From Betaproteobacteria bacterium (GTDB lineage: Bacteria; Pseudomonadota; Gammaproteobacteria; Burkholderiales; Usitatibacteraceae): DNA of 34,272 bases. The stretch is taken from positions 1 through 34,272 of the forward strand of contig JAGRPO010000213.1 in assembly GCA_019449455.1 (NCBI GenBank), given 5' to 3'. Shown here piece after piece: positions 34,130 through 34,272 of this stretch; positions within the stretch are counted from its first letter, which is position 1; the number at the start of each line of letters is the position of its first letter. The position numbers and the translations under genes are program-made. The notes beneath the pieces were generated by a model that saw nothing but the letters and a program-made list of their open reading frames with translations, did no database searches and was not told the DNA's origin.

Positions 34130-34272
34130 AAACCATCCTCGTCATGGCGGCCGGAACGGGCGGTCACATTTTTCCCGGGCTCGCGATCGCGAAGGAGCTC
34201 GCCGCGCGCGGCTGGCGGGTCGTGTGGATGGGCACGCCCGCGGGCATGGAGCGCAAGCTGGTCGCCCGGGCC
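34126..34272 (+). CDS. murG: UDP-GlcNAc transferase MurG, N-terminal part
   Basis: Only 49 codons lie in the window. From a GTG overlapping the ftsW stop it reads [19 protein letters not shown], the glycine-rich loop of MurG (8-20), followed by [19 protein letters not shown]. It converts lipid I to lipid II on the cytoplasmic face. The position after ftsW is canonical. The gene runs off the right edge. Confidence 0.95.
   Translation, partial: MKTILVMAAGTGGHIFPGLAIAKELAARGWRVVWMGTPAGMERKLVARA

Noticed and set aside
1-34272. tRNA genes, rRNA, phage genes, intact insertion sequences, riboswitches
   Set aside because: I looked for typical tRNA arms, transposase motifs and known riboswitch cores and saw none; small degenerate cases could escape reading by eye.

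Overview
The window is a chromosomal segment of a high-GC Gram-negative bacterium, most likely a betaproteobacterium. The evidence is a class A RNase P RNA, a birA-coaX-SPOR run, an rsmI/lpoA-yraN-diaA-dolP locus, a stand-alone heptose-phosphate adenylyltransferase, a mDAP-type MurE, and a canonical dcw (division and cell wall) cluster. Coding density is very high. Most neighbours overlap by 1-11 bases (ATGA, TTGA, TGATG or GTGA junctions), so most genes lie in tightly coupled operons. I see no tRNA, CRISPR array, phage or intact insertion sequence.

Layout. Bases 1-5908 are mainly minus strand: a UMF1-type MFS transporter (cut by the window edge) coupled to an S41 protease lipoprotein; a plus-strand DUF3047 lipoprotein; then HAD phosphatase, birA, coaX and a SPOR-domain protein. 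Bases 6072-8512 (plus) hold a CPA2 antiporter and a YbdK-type carboxylate-amine ligase. Bases 8537-11577 (minus) hold a diiron ferritin-like protein, rfaE2 (probably with a CTG start), a VAO-type FAD dehydrogenase and DUF3144. A flavin amine-oxidase-like gene follows at 11767-13029 (plus).

Bases 13072-18120 are the envelope locus known from E. coli as yraL-yraM-yraN-diaA-yraP. rsmI is on the plus strand; lpoA-yraN-diaA-dolP are on the minus strand and are extended here by a TPR-methyltransferase coupled through TTGA. A 210-bp nested inverted repeat separates rsmI from pyrC. pyrC and DUF3025 follow, and a REP-like palindrome forms the 3' end of DUF3025 and runs into the promoter of rnpB. After rnpB come four genes for exported products: a methyltransferase-fold protein with a signal peptide, a DUF3568 lipoprotein, an unrecognised Gly/Thr/Ala repeat protein, and a secreted histidine phosphatase.

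From 24044 to the right edge lies the dcw operon: promoter and MraZ boxes, then mraZ-rsmH-ftsL-ftsI-murE-murF-mraY-murD-ftsW-murG (cut). It makes the peptidoglycan precursor from UDP-MurNAc-tripeptide to lipid I/II and the septal synthase FtsW-FtsI. lpoA, dolP and the SPOR protein are functionally related because they tune peptidoglycan synthesis or the envelope.

Most of the window is ordinary housekeeping. The least explained items are the nested inverted repeat, the repeat protein with its exported neighbours, the merging of REP, stop codon, promoter and rnpB with the overlapping downstream ORF, and the CTG start of rfaE2.
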